Assembly (NCBI GenBank): GCA_949737515.1
Contig: CATJCP010000385.1
Location: forward strand, 1 to 35,095
Length of the DNA: 35,095 bases
Direction: 5' to 3'
Source: an uncultured Oscillospiraceae bacterium
Lineage (GTDB): Bacteria; Bacillota; Clostridia; Oscillospirales; Ruminococcaceae
Positions 7,132 to 15,871 of the stretch are shown one piece after another; the first letter of the stretch is position 1; every line of letters starts with the position of its first letter. The notes beneath the pieces were generated by a model. That model was not told where the DNA came from. It saw only the letters and a program-made list of their open reading frames with translations, and ran no database searches. A program made the position numbers and the translations under genes.

Positions 7132-8784
7132 ATGATGAAATCAAAATTGAAAGCGCTTGCCGGTATCATCGGTGCGGCCATTCTGGTCAGTGGGTGCTCC
7201 GGCACGCCAAGCAGCTCCAGCGCCGCTCCGGCCAGCCCTGCCTCCAGCGCAGGAGGTTCTGAATCCTCTTCCGCTGCAGCCAGCCAATCGGAGTCCCAGG
7301 CCAGCGGCACAGAGGAATCCGGCTTCCGCGCTGAGAAGGAGCGCACACTGACTGTGTTCATGACCGAAAGCAGCAACCAGCCTATCAAGGATTTTGCCCC
7401 GGCACAGCAGGAAATCTTTAAGAAGACCAACGTTAAGATTGAGTTTGAGATCGGCAACAGCGACAAGAGATCGATTCTCCTGGCCACCAACAACCTGCCC
7501 GACGTCGTCTCCATTGATACCTCCAGTATGCGGGAATACGGACCTACCGGTATCTTTGTCAACGTCACCGACTACCTGAATCAGGGTAAAATGCCCAACC
7601 TGAAAAAATTCTACGACGAGATTCCCAACATGAAAAAGCGGGAGGTCGACGGCATCCTGTGGGCCTGCCCCATGGTTGCCCGCAACGAGGCCGCAAACGG
7701 TTTCGGCCCCGTGCTCCGCGCCGACCTGCTGGAAAAGCACAACATCCCGACCCCTCAAACCTTTGACGAGCTTTTGGAAGCCATGAAAAAGCTCAAGGAG
7801 ATCTACCCCGATTCCAAGCCTTGGACTGGAAGAAAGGGCACCACCAACATGCTCAAGACCATCTCCTATATGCTGGGTTCCGGCTATGGCGGCAACGGAC
7901 TGTATTATGATTATGACCTTCAGAAATACGTCTTTGGCCCCGCAACCCCGGAGTTTAAGGCGGTTTTGGGTTACCTGAACCAGGCCTACGCCGCCGGTGT
8001 CCTGGATCCCGACTTTGCCACCACCACCGGCGATACCCTCAGCGCCCAGATGTCCAGCGGCCAGTCCTTCCTCTTTATTGACAACTCCGGTTTTGGCCAG
8101 AACTACACCAAAACCCTGAGAAAGACTGATCCCGAAGGCAAGCTGCAGATCATCCCCATTCCGGAAAACAGCTTCGGCCAGCGCCGGGCCATTCTCTATG
8201 AAACCGTCCTGCCCGGCGGCGCCTATGCGGTCAACGCCAAGACCAAGGACCCCGACACCGTTATGAGCTTTATGGACTGGATGTACTCCCAGGAGGGGTC
8301 TGATATCTCCAACTACGGCGTAGAGGGCATGAGCTTTGAATATGACGCAGATGGGCAGCCCCACTTTATCCAGGACTACATCATGCAGTTTAAGGACGCG
8401 GAACCCTCTACTTATTATGCGGTGTACTCTGAATTGGGCATTACCAAGCTGAACTTCTCCCTGTGGGCGGCCAATACCATGACCTCCTTTGAGATTGAAA
8501 AGATGGTGGGCAACTGGGACGACCTCACCGATGAATACTGGAAGATCGTTGAGGCGGACGACGCCTATGTCACCCCCATCATCGATCCCTCCCTCAGCTC
8601 TGAGGACAGCGAGCGGGTCAAGGATCTGACTGCCGACCTGACCACTATGCTGGAACAGGAGTACAATAAGTACATCATGGGGATCGAGCCCATTGACAAC
8701 TACGACAAGGTAATTGCCAAGGCCATTGAAATGGGCGCGGAAGAGATCGCCAATATTTACAACACGGCAAACGGGAAGGTGTAA
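7132..8784 (+). CDS. Sugar-binding lipoprotein of the ABC transporter
   Basis: A 550-aa extracellular solute-binding protein. The lipoprotein signal is clear: MMKSKLKALAGIIGAAI then the lipobox LVSGC with the lipidated Cys at 22. A Ser/Ala/Gly-rich spacer of about 45 residues follows and probably holds the domain off the membrane. The mature domain resembles LipO/family 1-type binding proteins, with TLTVFMTESSNQPIKDF, LLATNNLPDVVSID and long C-terminal helices. ATG 7132 is chosen because AGGAGG lies seven bases ahead; an upstream in-frame GTG at 7111 has no such site. It is followed by a strong terminator at 8811-8842. The length suits binding of an oligosaccharide; the ligand is unknown. Confidence 0.93.
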   Translation: MMKSKLKALAGIIGAAILVSGCSGTPSSSSAAPASPASSAGGSESSSAAASQSESQASGTEESGFRAEKERTLTVFMTESSNQPIKDFAPAQQEIFKKTNVKIEFEIGNSDKRSILLATNNLPDVVSIDTSSMREYGPTGIFVNVTDYLNQGKMPNLKKFYDEIPNMKKREVDGILWACPMVARNEAANGFGPVLRADLLEKHNIPTPQTFDELLEAMKKLKEIYPDSKPWTGRKGTTNMLKTISYMLGSGYGGNGLYYDYDLQKYVFGPATPEFKAVLGYLNQAYAAGVLDPDFATTTGDTLSAQMSSGQSFLFIDNSGFGQNYTKTLRKTDPEGKLQIIPIPENSFGQRRAILYETVLPGGAYAVNAKTKDPDTVMSFMDWMYSQEGSDISNYGVEGMSFEYDADGQPHFIQDYIMQFKDAEPSTYYAVYSELGITKLNFSLWAANTMTSFEIEKMVGNWDDLTDEYWKIVEADDAYVTPIIDPSLSSEDSERVKDLTADLTTMLEQEYNKYIMGIEPIDNYDKVIAKAIEMGAEEIANIYNTANGKV

Positions 8785-8810
8785 GTCCTTTTCAGTTTTA
8801 CCTTGAATGA

Positions 8811-8842
8811 AAAATAGGCGCACGACCTGTGCGCCTATTTTT
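8811..8842 (+). terminator. Terminator after the binding-protein gene
   Basis: A 13-bp perfect stem, AAAATAGGCGCAC with GTGCGCCTATTTT and loop GACCT, followed by T residues. The stem carries A- and T-runs on both sides and could act in either direction. It separates the transport genes from the regulator, which has its own promoter. Confidence 0.85.
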
Positions 8843-8881
8843 GTTTGGCAGCCCTTGGGGGATGCTGCCGGAAAATGCCTT

Positions 8882-8909
8882 TTGTGTTTTTATCGTTTTA
8901 TGGTACAAT
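8882..8909 (+). promoter_or_regulatory. Promoter of the AraC sensor gene
   Basis: TTGTGT (8882-8887), a 16-base spacer and TACAAT (8904-8909) with an extended TGG just before the -10 box. Confidence 0.65.
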
Positions 8910-8999
8910 AAAAGCGACGCAGCCGTCAGGGATAAATCAAATGGTCCGTTTTCCCTTTTGAGGGACGGCCTTGGGGATTGCTGGGGAGGAGAAAGTTAC

Positions 9000-11402
9000 G
9001 TGGTTTTGAGAAAAATCAAAGACTTTATATACCAAAGGCGTTTTTTCCTTACCCTTTTGTTGTATTTCATCGCCTTTTTGATCCCTGTATTGCTGGTGGG
9101 CGTCATCAGCTATTACAGTACCACTCAAGTGGTTCAGCAGGAGTTTCACCGGAAAAACCGGCAGAACCTCTCCAATGTGGCGGACACCATTGACGATTAC
9201 CTGATCTCTTCCCATTCGGTGGCGGTGGCCTTTTTGGGAGATGATTCGGTCAAGCGCATCCTTGTCCCCAACGAGGCGGCGGATTTGGAACAGAAGGCGG
9301 AGCGGTGGCGCATCTCCAAGGTGCTGGAGCGGTACCAGAATATCACGAGTAACTTTATCGACAGTATTTTTGTCTACTTTCCGGGGGATTCCCTGGTATA
9401 CCTCCCCACTGGCGGGGTGGATCAGACCCTCTTTTTCCAGAAAGTGCAGCAGTACGAGACCTATGACCTGGACTTTTGGATGAACCTGGACCTGTCGGGG
9501 GAGCCGGCGCGGGAATATCCGGCGGAGATACTTACCGGCTACGCGGGCCTCAACCCGCGGCTGGTGTGCCCCTGGGTGCGGATCGGCAAGATAAACGGCT
9601 ATACTGTGGTAGTTGTGATGAACATCTCCATGGAGCAGATCGGTAAAACGCTGGAAAGCAGCTCGGTAATCGAGTCCACCCAATACCTGGTGACAGGTAA
9701 GGGAGGGGGGATTGTGTGGAACACCACAGAGATTGCTGAAGGGGACGGCAGCTGGCAGGAGCTTGCCCGTATTTTTGAGCGGGAGGATGCTGTCCCCCGT
9801 TCCAGCGGATATCAGTATATCACTGTAAACGGAAGGGAATACATCGCCTCTCGGGTGGTGACAAGCCAGTTCAACTGGCAGATCTACTCCCTGGTTCCCC
9901 TGGAAGGGGTCAACGGTATGACCTCCGCCATTCCAAGGATCACCCTTGCCGCATGTCTGCTGCTGGCAGCTGCAGGGATTGTGTTGGCCTTGTTTTTCAG
10001 CAAGCGGATATACAAGCCCATCAACTCCACCATAGACGCCCTGCGGGGACAGTATGGGACGATACTGGAACAACAGGATGAGCAGAAGGACGAGCTGGAG
10101 CTGCTGCAGCTGGGGGTGGACCGTCTGGTGGAAAGCCAGGCCCAGTACCGCAGTCAGCTTAACCAATATGGACGGGAATACCTGGAATCCGCCTTTCGGC
10201 TGCTGTTCAGCGGAGCCAATCTGGTCAACCAAGAGACCCTCAACCAGATCATTGTGGAGGAGTTGGGGTTCCGGGAGCCGAATTTTGTGGTGTGCTGCGT
10301 CTGTTTTCGGTTTCACCCCCAGTATTATATGGACCTTTCGGAACTTCAAAGGTGCAATGTGGCGGAAAAGCTGCGGAATATTCTGGCCTCCCTTTTTGAG
10401 GAGGGGGAGATACAATGTTATGTGATGGAGCCGCGGCAGAACATCTATACCTGTCTGCTCAACTGCCAGGAGGAATCCAAGATCGGAACAGATCACCGGG
10501 TCTTTGCCCGGATGCAGGAGATTTTCTGTTATGACCGCCAATACTATGACGTTGCCATAGGGATTGGGGGACTGAGCTACAGCGTCGGAGGCCTGCGGGA
10601 TTCCTACCGCCAGGCCATCACCGAGGTGCAGAACGCCCAGCCGGGTTCCTTTTTCCAGGTACAGAAATACCGCGCCGCGCTGTCCACTTCTTCGGTACAG
10701 ATCCGGCTGGAGGAACAACAGAAGATGATGAACGCCCTGAAAGCCGGCAGTGAGGAGCAGCTGCGGACCATTATAGGCGGAATTTTGGATGGAAAGACCA
10801 AGTCGGGGATTTCCTTTGAGAACTACCGGTATCTGTACCATCAGATTATGATGGTCGGGGTGGCGTTCCTCTCAGAAAGGGGGAAGTCCATCTCTGAACT
10901 GTCTATGGCGGAGGACGCAGAGCAGGTCCTGTTTGAAATGAAGATACCGGAGAATCCGGACGCCAGCAGGAGGCTGCTGGATTCCTTTTTCCATGAGGTT
11001 ATGGAGCTTTGCGCGGACGCAGTTTCCCAGAGATCCTCTTCCTCCGCTTTGGTGGAGGGGATTCAGGAGTATGTGGAAAGGTACTATGGGCAGGAGATGG
11101 GCCTGGAGCAGATTGCGGAACAGATGGGGGTTTCGGTGAAGTATGTTTCCCGGGCGTTTAAGCAGCGGACAGGGAAGAACCTGACCGACTACATCAACGA
11201 GCTTCGGGTGCAGAAGGCAAAAAAGCTGCTGGCGGAGACAGAGGAGAAGGTAGGGGATATTGCAGCTGCTGTGGGGATTGGAAACCGGACCACCTTTTTG
11301 CGGGTTTTTAAAAAGTATGAGGGGATTTCTCCCAATGAATACCGGAATTTGAAGAGAGCAGAGGGTGAAGGCGTGACGCCGGGGGGGGGTAAAATGGAGT
11401 AA
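9000..11402 (+). CDS. Membrane-bound AraC-family sensor-regulator
   Basis: An 800-aa one-protein sensor and regulator. A membrane segment (FFLTLLLYFIAFLIPVLLVG, about 16-37) is followed by an extracellular region of about 270 residues that is probably a Cache-like sensor domain, then a second membrane segment (about 314-334, ITLAACLLLAAAGIVLALFF). A cytoplasmic linker follows, ending in an AraC DNA-binding domain at about 685-787 (MGLEQIAEQMGVSVKYVSRA then a second helix-turn-helix ending FKKYEGISPNEYR). Regulators of this design next to LplB/YtcP/LipO genes are thought to sense extracellular sugar and activate uptake. The GTG at 9000 is chosen because GGGGAGGAG lies just ahead. The upstream extension to 8829 would run through a terminator and promoter. 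A nine-G run sits near the 3' end. Confidence 0.9.
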   Translation: MVLRKIKDFIYQRRFFLTLLLYFIAFLIPVLLVGVISYYSTTQVVQQEFHRKNRQNLSNVADTIDDYLISSHSVAVAFLGDDSVKRILVPNEAADLEQKAERWRISKVLERYQNITSNFIDSIFVYFPGDSLVYLPTGGVDQTLFFQKVQQYETYDLDFWMNLDLSGEPAREYPAEILTGYAGLNPRLVCPWVRIGKINGYTVVVVMNISMEQIGKTLESSSVIESTQYLVTGKGGGIVWNTTEIAEGDGSWQELARIFEREDAVPRSSGYQYITVNGREYIASRVVTSQFNWQIYSLVPLEGVNGMTSAIPRITLAACLLLAAAGIVLALFFSKRIYKPINSTIDALRGQYGTILEQQDEQKDELELLQLGVDRLVESQAQYRSQLNQYGREYLESAFRLLFSGANLVNQETLNQIIVEELGFREPNFVVCCVCFRFHPQYYMDLSELQRCNVAEKLRNILASLFEEGEIQCYVMEPRQNIYTCLLNCQEESKIGTDHRVFARMQEIFCYDRQYYDVAIGIGGLSYSVGGLRDSYRQAITEVQNAQPGSFFQVQKYRAALSTSSVQIRLEEQQKMMNALKAGSEEQLRTIIGGILDGKTKSGISFENYRYLYHQIMMVGVAFLSERGKSISELSMAEDAEQVLFEMKIPENPDASRRLLDSFFHEVMELCADAVSQRSSSSALVEGIQEYVERYYGQEMGLEQIAEQMGVSVKYVSRAFKQRTGKNLTDYINELRVQKAKKLLAETEEKVGDIAAAVGIGNRTTFLRVFKKYEGISPNEYRNLKRAEGEGVTPGGGKME

Positions 11403-11508
11403 AGTTGGGCGGGGTTTCAAGTGTTGCACAGCTGGGAATGCGTTCCCCTGATCCGCTGTATTTTTGGCGCTGTTTTAAAAATCAACATCAGGAAAGGAAA
11501 GACGCAGT

Positions 11509-12537
11509 ATGAAAATTCTCGAGACCAAAAAGGAATTTATTGTAGAGGAGGAGCGGGACTTTGACAGCCCTCACGCCTCCACCCTGATCCGCCTGAAAAA
11601 CGGGGATATTTTGGCGGCGTGGTTTGGCGGCAGCTGGGAGAAGAACCCAGACGTGGCCATTTGGATGTCCCGCCGTACCCCGGAGGGTTGGCAGAAGCCC
11701 TTTGTCATTGCGGATACCTGGGGTGTGGCGCTGTGGAACCCGGTGCTGTTCCAGCGGGAGGACGGGAGGATCTTCCTGTTCTACAAGGAGGGGGCCACCA
11801 TTCCCCACTGGATTACCAAGGTCCGTATCTCCGATGACGAGGGGGCCACCTGGACAGAATCCAGGGAACTGGTGGAGGGAGACCGCTCCGGCGGCCGGGG
11901 CCCGGTGAAAAACAAGGCCATCACCCTTTCCGACGGAACCATCCTGGCCCCTGCCTCGGTGGAAAGCGATGTGGCCTGGGACGCCTTTGTGGACATCTCC
12001 GAAGACGGCGGAGAGAGCTGGACCCCGAGCCCCTTTGTGCCCCTGCGCCGCGCCGATTACCATGTGGTTGACCGCCCCTATGACAGGCACCTGTGCTACG
12101 GCAAGGGTGTGATCCAGCCCACCCTGTGGGAATCTGCGCCGGGGAAGGTTCATATGCTGCTGCGGAGCACCAGCTCGGCTATTTTCCGCAGCGACTCAGA
12201 GGACGGCGGAAGGACCTGGGGCTGCGCCTATGCCTGCGGCCTGCCCAACAACAACAGCGGCCTGGATGTGGTAAAGCTGGACAATGGCAATCTGGTCCTT
12301 GCCTATAACCCCACCGGAAACCTTCCCGGATATTATAAGGGGCCGAGAACGCCTCTTTGTCTGGCGCTGTCGGAGGACAACGGCGAAAGCTGGGAAAATA
12401 TCCTCACCCTGGAAGACGCCCCCGGGGGATACGCCTATCCAGCCATTATCTGCGACAATGAGAAGAAGGAGCTGCTGTTGACCTATACCTGGAAACGGGA
12501 GAGGATTGTGTTCTGGCGCATCCGCTGTCAGTGGTAA
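11509..12537 (+). CDS. Sialidase-fold (BNR/Asp-box) enzyme, specificity unknown
   Basis: A 342-aa beta-propeller protein of the BNR-repeat sialidase-like family (PF13088 type). Four Asp-boxes (S-x-D-x-G-x-T/S-W) are visible at about residues 108-115, 164-171, 230-237 and 288-295. The N-terminal stretch HASTLIRLKNGDILAAWFGG matches this subfamily. There is no signal peptide, so it acts in the cytoplasm, presumably on sugar brought in by the neighbouring transporter. The FRIP motif of true GH33 exo-sialidases is absent, so the usual label exo-alpha-sialidase may be wrong; a lyase or a glycosidase for another acidic or deoxy sugar is possible. It starts 106 bases after the AraC gene with AGGAAAGG ahead of the ATG. 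Confidence 0.85.
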   Translation: MKILETKKEFIVEEERDFDSPHASTLIRLKNGDILAAWFGGSWEKNPDVAIWMSRRTPEGWQKPFVIADTWGVALWNPVLFQREDGRIFLFYKEGATIPHWITKVRISDDEGATWTESRELVEGDRSGGRGPVKNKAITLSDGTILAPASVESDVAWDAFVDISEDGGESWTPSPFVPLRRADYHVVDRPYDRHLCYGKGVIQPTLWESAPGKVHMLLRSTSSAIFRSDSEDGGRTWGCAYACGLPNNNSGLDVVKLDNGNLVLAYNPTGNLPGYYKGPRTPLCLALSEDNGESWENILTLEDAPGGYAYPAIICDNEKKELLLTYTWKRERIVFWRIRCQW

Positions 12538-12553
12538 AATATTCCGGCACTGT

Positions 12554-12595
12554 AGAAAGGGCTGGAGGGCCTGATGGGGCCCTTCAGCCCTTTCT
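12554..12595 (+). terminator. Long hairpin after the sialidase-fold gene
   Basis: An 18-bp stem, AGAAAGGGCTGGAGGGCC (12554-12571) with its near-perfect complement at 12578-12595, and one G-U pair. No T-tract follows on the plus strand, so it may act as an mRNA 3'-end barrier rather than a classical terminator. Confidence 0.5.
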
Positions 12596-12598
12596 GCC

Positions 12599-12640
12599 AA
12601 AAAACAAGGCAGGAAATCCCCCAAGGGGGAGCTCCTGCCT
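12599..12640 (-). terminator. Terminator of the two-component operon
   Basis: On the minus strand AGGCAGGA (12640-12633) pairs with TCCTGCCT (12614-12607), with an inner CCCCC/GGGGG stem, followed by TGTTTTTT. It lies just past the histidine kinase stop codon. Confidence 0.8.
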
Positions 12641-12642
12641 GT

Positions 12643-13758
12643 TTATCCCATATAAAAAATCGACTCCGCCAGCGCTCCATCCCGGTTTTCCAATTTCAGC
12701 TCCCCACCGTGCTTGCGGCAGAGCAGCCCGCTGGTATACAGCCCCATCCCCAAATGGGCCGCGCCTTCCTCCAGACTGCCAAAAGGCTTGGGACCGGTTT
12801 GGAGGAGCTGTTCGGGGAAGCCGGGACCGTCGTCCCGGAGCATCAGCTTCAGAAAATCCCCGTCCGCTTCCAGGGAGATTTCCAGCCTGCTTTTGGCAAA
12901 TCGGGCGGCGTTGCCGGTGAGATTCTCCGCCACCGTCAAAAACAGCCCATGATCTACTGCCGCTGTCCCCTCCTTCGGAAAATGACACTCTATGTCCAGT
13001 TTTGGGGCCAGCAGCCGGGCGGTTTCCTCCAACTCTGACCCAAGGGCGGGGAGGGGGAGCGGCTTTTTTACAACCGGGATCTGTTCCAGCCGCTGGGCGC
13101 TGCTCATGGCTTCCACATATTGTTCAATGCGGCTGGAATAGGTTTCCAACCGGTCGAGAGCCTGTCCGTCCGGCGTACCCTGCCGCAGAAGCTTTACCGT
13201 CCCCTTCAGTACCGTCACCGGGTTGCGCAGGTCGTGGGCAAAGGCCGCATTGAGCCGCCGCTGCTCCTCCGTCTGCCGCCACAATTCCCGGTTGGTTTTC
13301 AGGAGCTCCTGCCGCATGGTCTCAAAGGCAGCGCAGATCTGTCCCAGCTCGTCGGAGGAAACCTCCGGGATGGCAAAATCCAGATCATGGGCGCGGATGC
13401 GCTGGGTTCCGGCCTGCAATACCTCAATGGGCGTTTTCAGTTTCAGCCGGTAGAACAGAATTGCCGCAGTCCCAACCCCGGCGGCGGGGAGAGCGACAAT
13501 GGAGACAAGCTGAACGCGTTCCAGCAGGCACAGGATTTCCCGTTGTTCCGGAGTGGGCTGTTCCAACAAGGTCATGTTTCCACTGGAATCAATGGATATG
13601 CCGCCGCGGGGATAGCGGCTGGAAATATTTTCGCAGATGGCGTACACGCCAAAGGTCAGCCCCAAAGATATCAGAAGACATACTGCCGACAGCAGAAAAA
13701 AGGTGCGTTTCAGCCCTAGGTTTTTCAGACGTTTCAGCAAACCCACTTGTAACCACAC
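12643..13758 (-). CDS. Sensor histidine kinase
   Basis: A 371-aa membrane histidine kinase. There are two membrane segments (about 19-40 and 84-103) with a short, roughly 43-residue extracytoplasmic loop between them, then a HAMP linker (about 104-155). The HisKA motif FAHDLRNPVTVLKG has the phospho-accepting His at 175. The ATPase domain shows an N-box (ENLTGNAARFAKS), G1 (LRDDGPGFP) and G2 (HLGMGLYTSGLL). The loop is too small for a large ligand domain, so it may sense membrane or cell-wall state. The gene overlaps the end of the response-regulator gene, indicating translational coupling. GTG 13758 is given as the start; GTG 13746 and TTG 13740 in the same frame are equally possible. The target is unknown. 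Confidence 0.93.
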   Translation of the reverse strand: MWLQVGLLKRLKNLGLKRTFFLLSAVCLLISLGLTFGVYAICENISSRYPRGGISIDSSGNMTLLEQPTPEQREILCLLERVQLVSIVALPAAGVGTAAILFYRLKLKTPIEVLQAGTQRIRAHDLDFAIPEVSSDELGQICAAFETMRQELLKTNRELWRQTEEQRRLNAAFAHDLRNPVTVLKGTVKLLRQGTPDGQALDRLETYSSRIEQYVEAMSSAQRLEQIPVVKKPLPLPALGSELEETARLLAPKLDIECHFPKEGTAAVDHGLFLTVAENLTGNAARFAKSRLEISLEADGDFLKLMLRDDGPGFPEQLLQTGPKPFGSLEEGAAHLGMGLYTSGLLCRKHGGELKLENRDGALAESIFYMG

Positions 13759-14405
13759 CCCCAGACTGTTTCGATGCAGCAGCTGCTGGTGTGGACAGCC
13801 AGCTTGGCGCGGATTTTCCGAATGTGCTCCATAACGGTATCGCTGCTGCCGTCTCCGTCAATGCCCCAAACGGTTTCATATATCCGTTCCCGGTCAAAAA
13901 CCTGCCCGGGATGGAGAGACAACAGCTCCAGAATGTCAAATTCTTTTTTGGACAGGCTGATTTCCTCTCCCTTTGCCGTTACCGTTCGGGCGGCGTAATC
14001 AATCGCCAGCTCCCCGAAAAACTGCACGGCCTGTGGGCTTCCCTGCCGCCGGTGTTCCCGCCGGAGATGGGCGGCCACCCTGGCCCCCAGCTCGTCCAGG
14101 TCAAAGGGCTTTACAATGTAGTCGTCAGCCCCGGCCTGAAAGCCCGCTATCTTGTCGGAGGATTCCAGGCGGGCGGTGAGGAAGAGGATGGGGCAGCTGA
14201 TATGGGAGCGGATGTTTTGGCAGACGGTCAGACCATCCACATCAGGCATATTGATATCCAGAAGGATCAAATCCGGACCTGCGGAGGCCTTTTCCAGGGC
14301 CTCCGTTCCGCTGTATGCTGTCAGGACCTCATAGCGAGGGGAAAAATAGCTTTTCATCATATCCACAATGCCAGGTTCGTCATCAACCAGCAGAAGCTTT
14401 TCCAA
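13734..14405 (-). CDS. OmpR-family response regulator
   Basis: A 223-aa response regulator. The receiver domain occupies about residues 1-115, with the acidic pair DDE at 8-10, the phospho-acceptor D50 in LILLDINMPDVDG, and the conserved Lys in VKPFD. A winged-helix DNA-binding domain fills about 125-223 (LSKKEFDILELLSLHPGQVF, then IRKIRAKL). The TTG at 14403-14405 is chosen as start: AAGGAGG lies eight bases ahead and the protein then begins MEKLLLVDDE as the family does. An upstream extension to 14465 would run through the promoter at 14437-14465. It pairs with the overlapping kinase gene. Confidence 0.94.
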   Translation of the reverse strand: MEKLLLVDDEPGIVDMMKSYFSPRYEVLTAYSGTEALEKASAGPDLILLDINMPDVDGLTVCQNIRSHISCPILFLTARLESSDKIAGFQAGADDYIVKPFDLDELGARVAAHLRREHRRQGSPQAVQFFGELAIDYAARTVTAKGEEISLSKKEFDILELLSLHPGQVFDRERIYETVWGIDGDGSSDTVMEHIRKIRAKLAVHTSSCCIETVWGCGYKWVC

Positions 14406-14436
14406 TGGGCTTTCCTCCTTCCCGGATGCTCCCCCT

Positions 14437-14465
14437 ATTTTACTTCTTCCCGCGTATCCTGTCAA
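14437..14465 (-). promoter_or_regulatory. Promoter of the two-component operon
   Basis: A perfect TTGACA (14465-14460), a 17-base spacer and TAAAAT (14442-14437) on the minus strand, 31 bases ahead of the TTG start. Confidence 0.8.
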
Positions 14466-14494
14466 TCGGGACTGATTTTATGATATGACGCCAG

Positions 14495-14914
14495 TTACCG
14501 AAGCAGTGCAAGATTCCCAGTGAGCTTATCTACCTTTTTCTTCTCGCCGCACAGGGCGATTCCGGTGTAAACCAAATCCTTTCCCGGCGTGACGGCCATT
14601 TTTTCAATGTACTCCCAGTATGTCTTGCACCGTTGGGCCAGCTGGGTGAAATCCACCACGGCCATATCTGAATCGTCCATAACGTCCAGCCGTTCCAGGA
14701 TTTCCCTCATGTCCTCTTCTTTGCAGGAGAGAACGGGAATGGGCCTTTCCACAATCCCCAGGTGTATTTTTTCATCTGCATCCATGACCGATTCTCCCAC
14801 CAGCTCTGGCAGCTCCTTGCCGACAGTGATCCCTAAAATAGCGGCTGCATTTGCTGCAAGCCCTATTGGAAGCCCCTTCAGCAAAACAATCACACATTTC
14901 TTTTCCTCGTTCAC
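14495..14914 (-). CDS. DUF2000 family protein
   Basis: A 139-aa protein with the look of the DUF2000 family (PF09391): the N-terminal KCVIVLLKGLPIGLAANAAA resembles the family's start, and GKDLVYTGIALCGEKKKVDK its C-terminal strand region. The family is structurally related to peptidyl-tRNA-hydrolase-like folds, and no biochemical activity is firmly known. There is no signal peptide or membrane segment. It overlaps the preceding AraC gene by four bases, so the two are translationally coupled. AraC-DUF2000 pairs recur in bacteria, and the product may modulate or serve the regulator's pathway; that is inference. Confidence 0.85.
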   Translation of the reverse strand: MNEEKKCVIVLLKGLPIGLAANAAAILGITVGKELPELVGESVMDADEKIHLGIVERPIPVLSCKEEDMREILERLDVMDDSDMAVVDFTQLAQRCKTYWEYIEKMAVTPGKDLVYTGIALCGEKKKVDKLTGNLALLR

Positions 14915-15777
14915 ATCAATTTCCCCTTTCCAAAAAGCGGTCCTTTCCCCTCAAAGATTCTTTGGTACTGCTTGGGAGTGAGGCCCAACTGGGCCTTAAA
15001 GGCATTGGTAAAATGACTCTGATCCGAAAAACCTGTAGTTATGGCGGCCTCCACTGGTGCCAATCCCTGTTCCAGCAGGCGCTTTGCCGCATTGATCCGA
15101 ATGGCTTCCAGATAGCGATAAGGAGTGATCCCCTTCTTCCGGGTGAATTCCCGGATCAGGCGGAATTTTTCCATCCCTGCGATTCCGCTCAGCTCCTCCA
15201 GTGTAATCCTCTCCTCAAAGTGCTCCTCCAAATGCCTGCACGCCAGCGAAATTCCTTCCCCCTGGCCTTCCGCAGCCATTTCCCCACCATACCGGCATAA
15301 AATCCGCTTCATCAGCAGGAAGTACTGTTCCTCCCGCAAAAGCTCTTCCCCTTTGAGGGGAAGCATTGCCATCTGATGGAGTTTTCGCAGAACAGTTGTG
15401 ATCTCTTCGGGAGCCTGGAGAATCACCGGTTGGGGAAAGGCGGCCATCCTTCCCGCCGGGACCGGTATGCCCAGCGCCTGGGCAGTGCTGGACATCACCT
15501 CCGGCTTTATGTTCAGGCACCGGTAATCCAGGGGCTGCTGGCCGACAGATTCACATACATGGCTCATCAACGGATGGAACAGCAGCAGGTCTCCAGGGCG
15601 GACAATCCATTCCATCTGCTGGCAGAACAGGCGTCGCTCCCCGCTCTCTATAAAGCCAATGACATAATATGGGTGGAAGTGGTTGGGAAACTTCTGCTTA
15701 ACACCCTGGAACTGGTAGGCCTCCACCTGAAGGACTGGGTCAAACTGTGCGCTGCGCTTTTCTGATACAGGTTCCAT
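14911..15777 (-). CDS. AraC-family regulator with cupin domain
   Basis: A 288-aa cytoplasmic AraC regulator. The N-terminal cupin-like ligand domain (about 1-135) includes FPNHFHPYYVIGFIESGERR and the WIVRPGDLLLFHPLMSH strand. Two helix-turn-helix motifs lie in about 175-275 (ITLEELSGIAGMEKFRLIRE, and FSDQSHFTNAFKAQLGLTPK followed by QYQRIF). ATG 15777 is used as start; an in-frame TTG at 15783 has a slightly better spacing from a GGGGG run and is possible. It leads a pair with DUF2000. Its small-molecule effector and target are unknown. Confidence 0.9.
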   Translation of the reverse strand: MEPVSEKRSAQFDPVLQVEAYQFQGVKQKFPNHFHPYYVIGFIESGERRLFCQQMEWIVRPGDLLLFHPLMSHVCESVGQQPLDYRCLNIKPEVMSSTAQALGIPVPAGRMAAFPQPVILQAPEEITTVLRKLHQMAMLPLKGEELLREEQYFLLMKRILCRYGGEMAAEGQGEGISLACRHLEEHFEERITLEELSGIAGMEKFRLIREFTRKKGITPYRYLEAIRINAAKRLLEQGLAPVEAAITTGFSDQSHFTNAFKAQLGLTPKQYQRIFEGKGPLFGKGKLM

Positions 15778-15871
15778 AGACAATAAACACCCCCACAGAA
15801 CAAAATACCACAGGATACCGGGGAATTTCTTGCGGAATATTGCATGTTGGCCTTTTTCGATAAACTCTCCA

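Noticed and set aside
6174-7568. 464-codon open frame on the minus strand
   Set aside because: It runs antisense through the permease and binding-protein genes, has no ribosome site or recognisable domain, and its protein has the His/Gly/Asp-rich composition typical of a shadow frame in GC-rich DNA.
7141-8823. 560-codon open frame on the minus strand
   Set aside because: It is antisense to the clear lipoprotein gene and overlaps the terminator. Its low-complexity composition shows no family.
8937-10841. 634-codon open frame on the minus strand
   Set aside because: It is a shadow of the AraC sensor gene, without promoter, ribosome site or domain.
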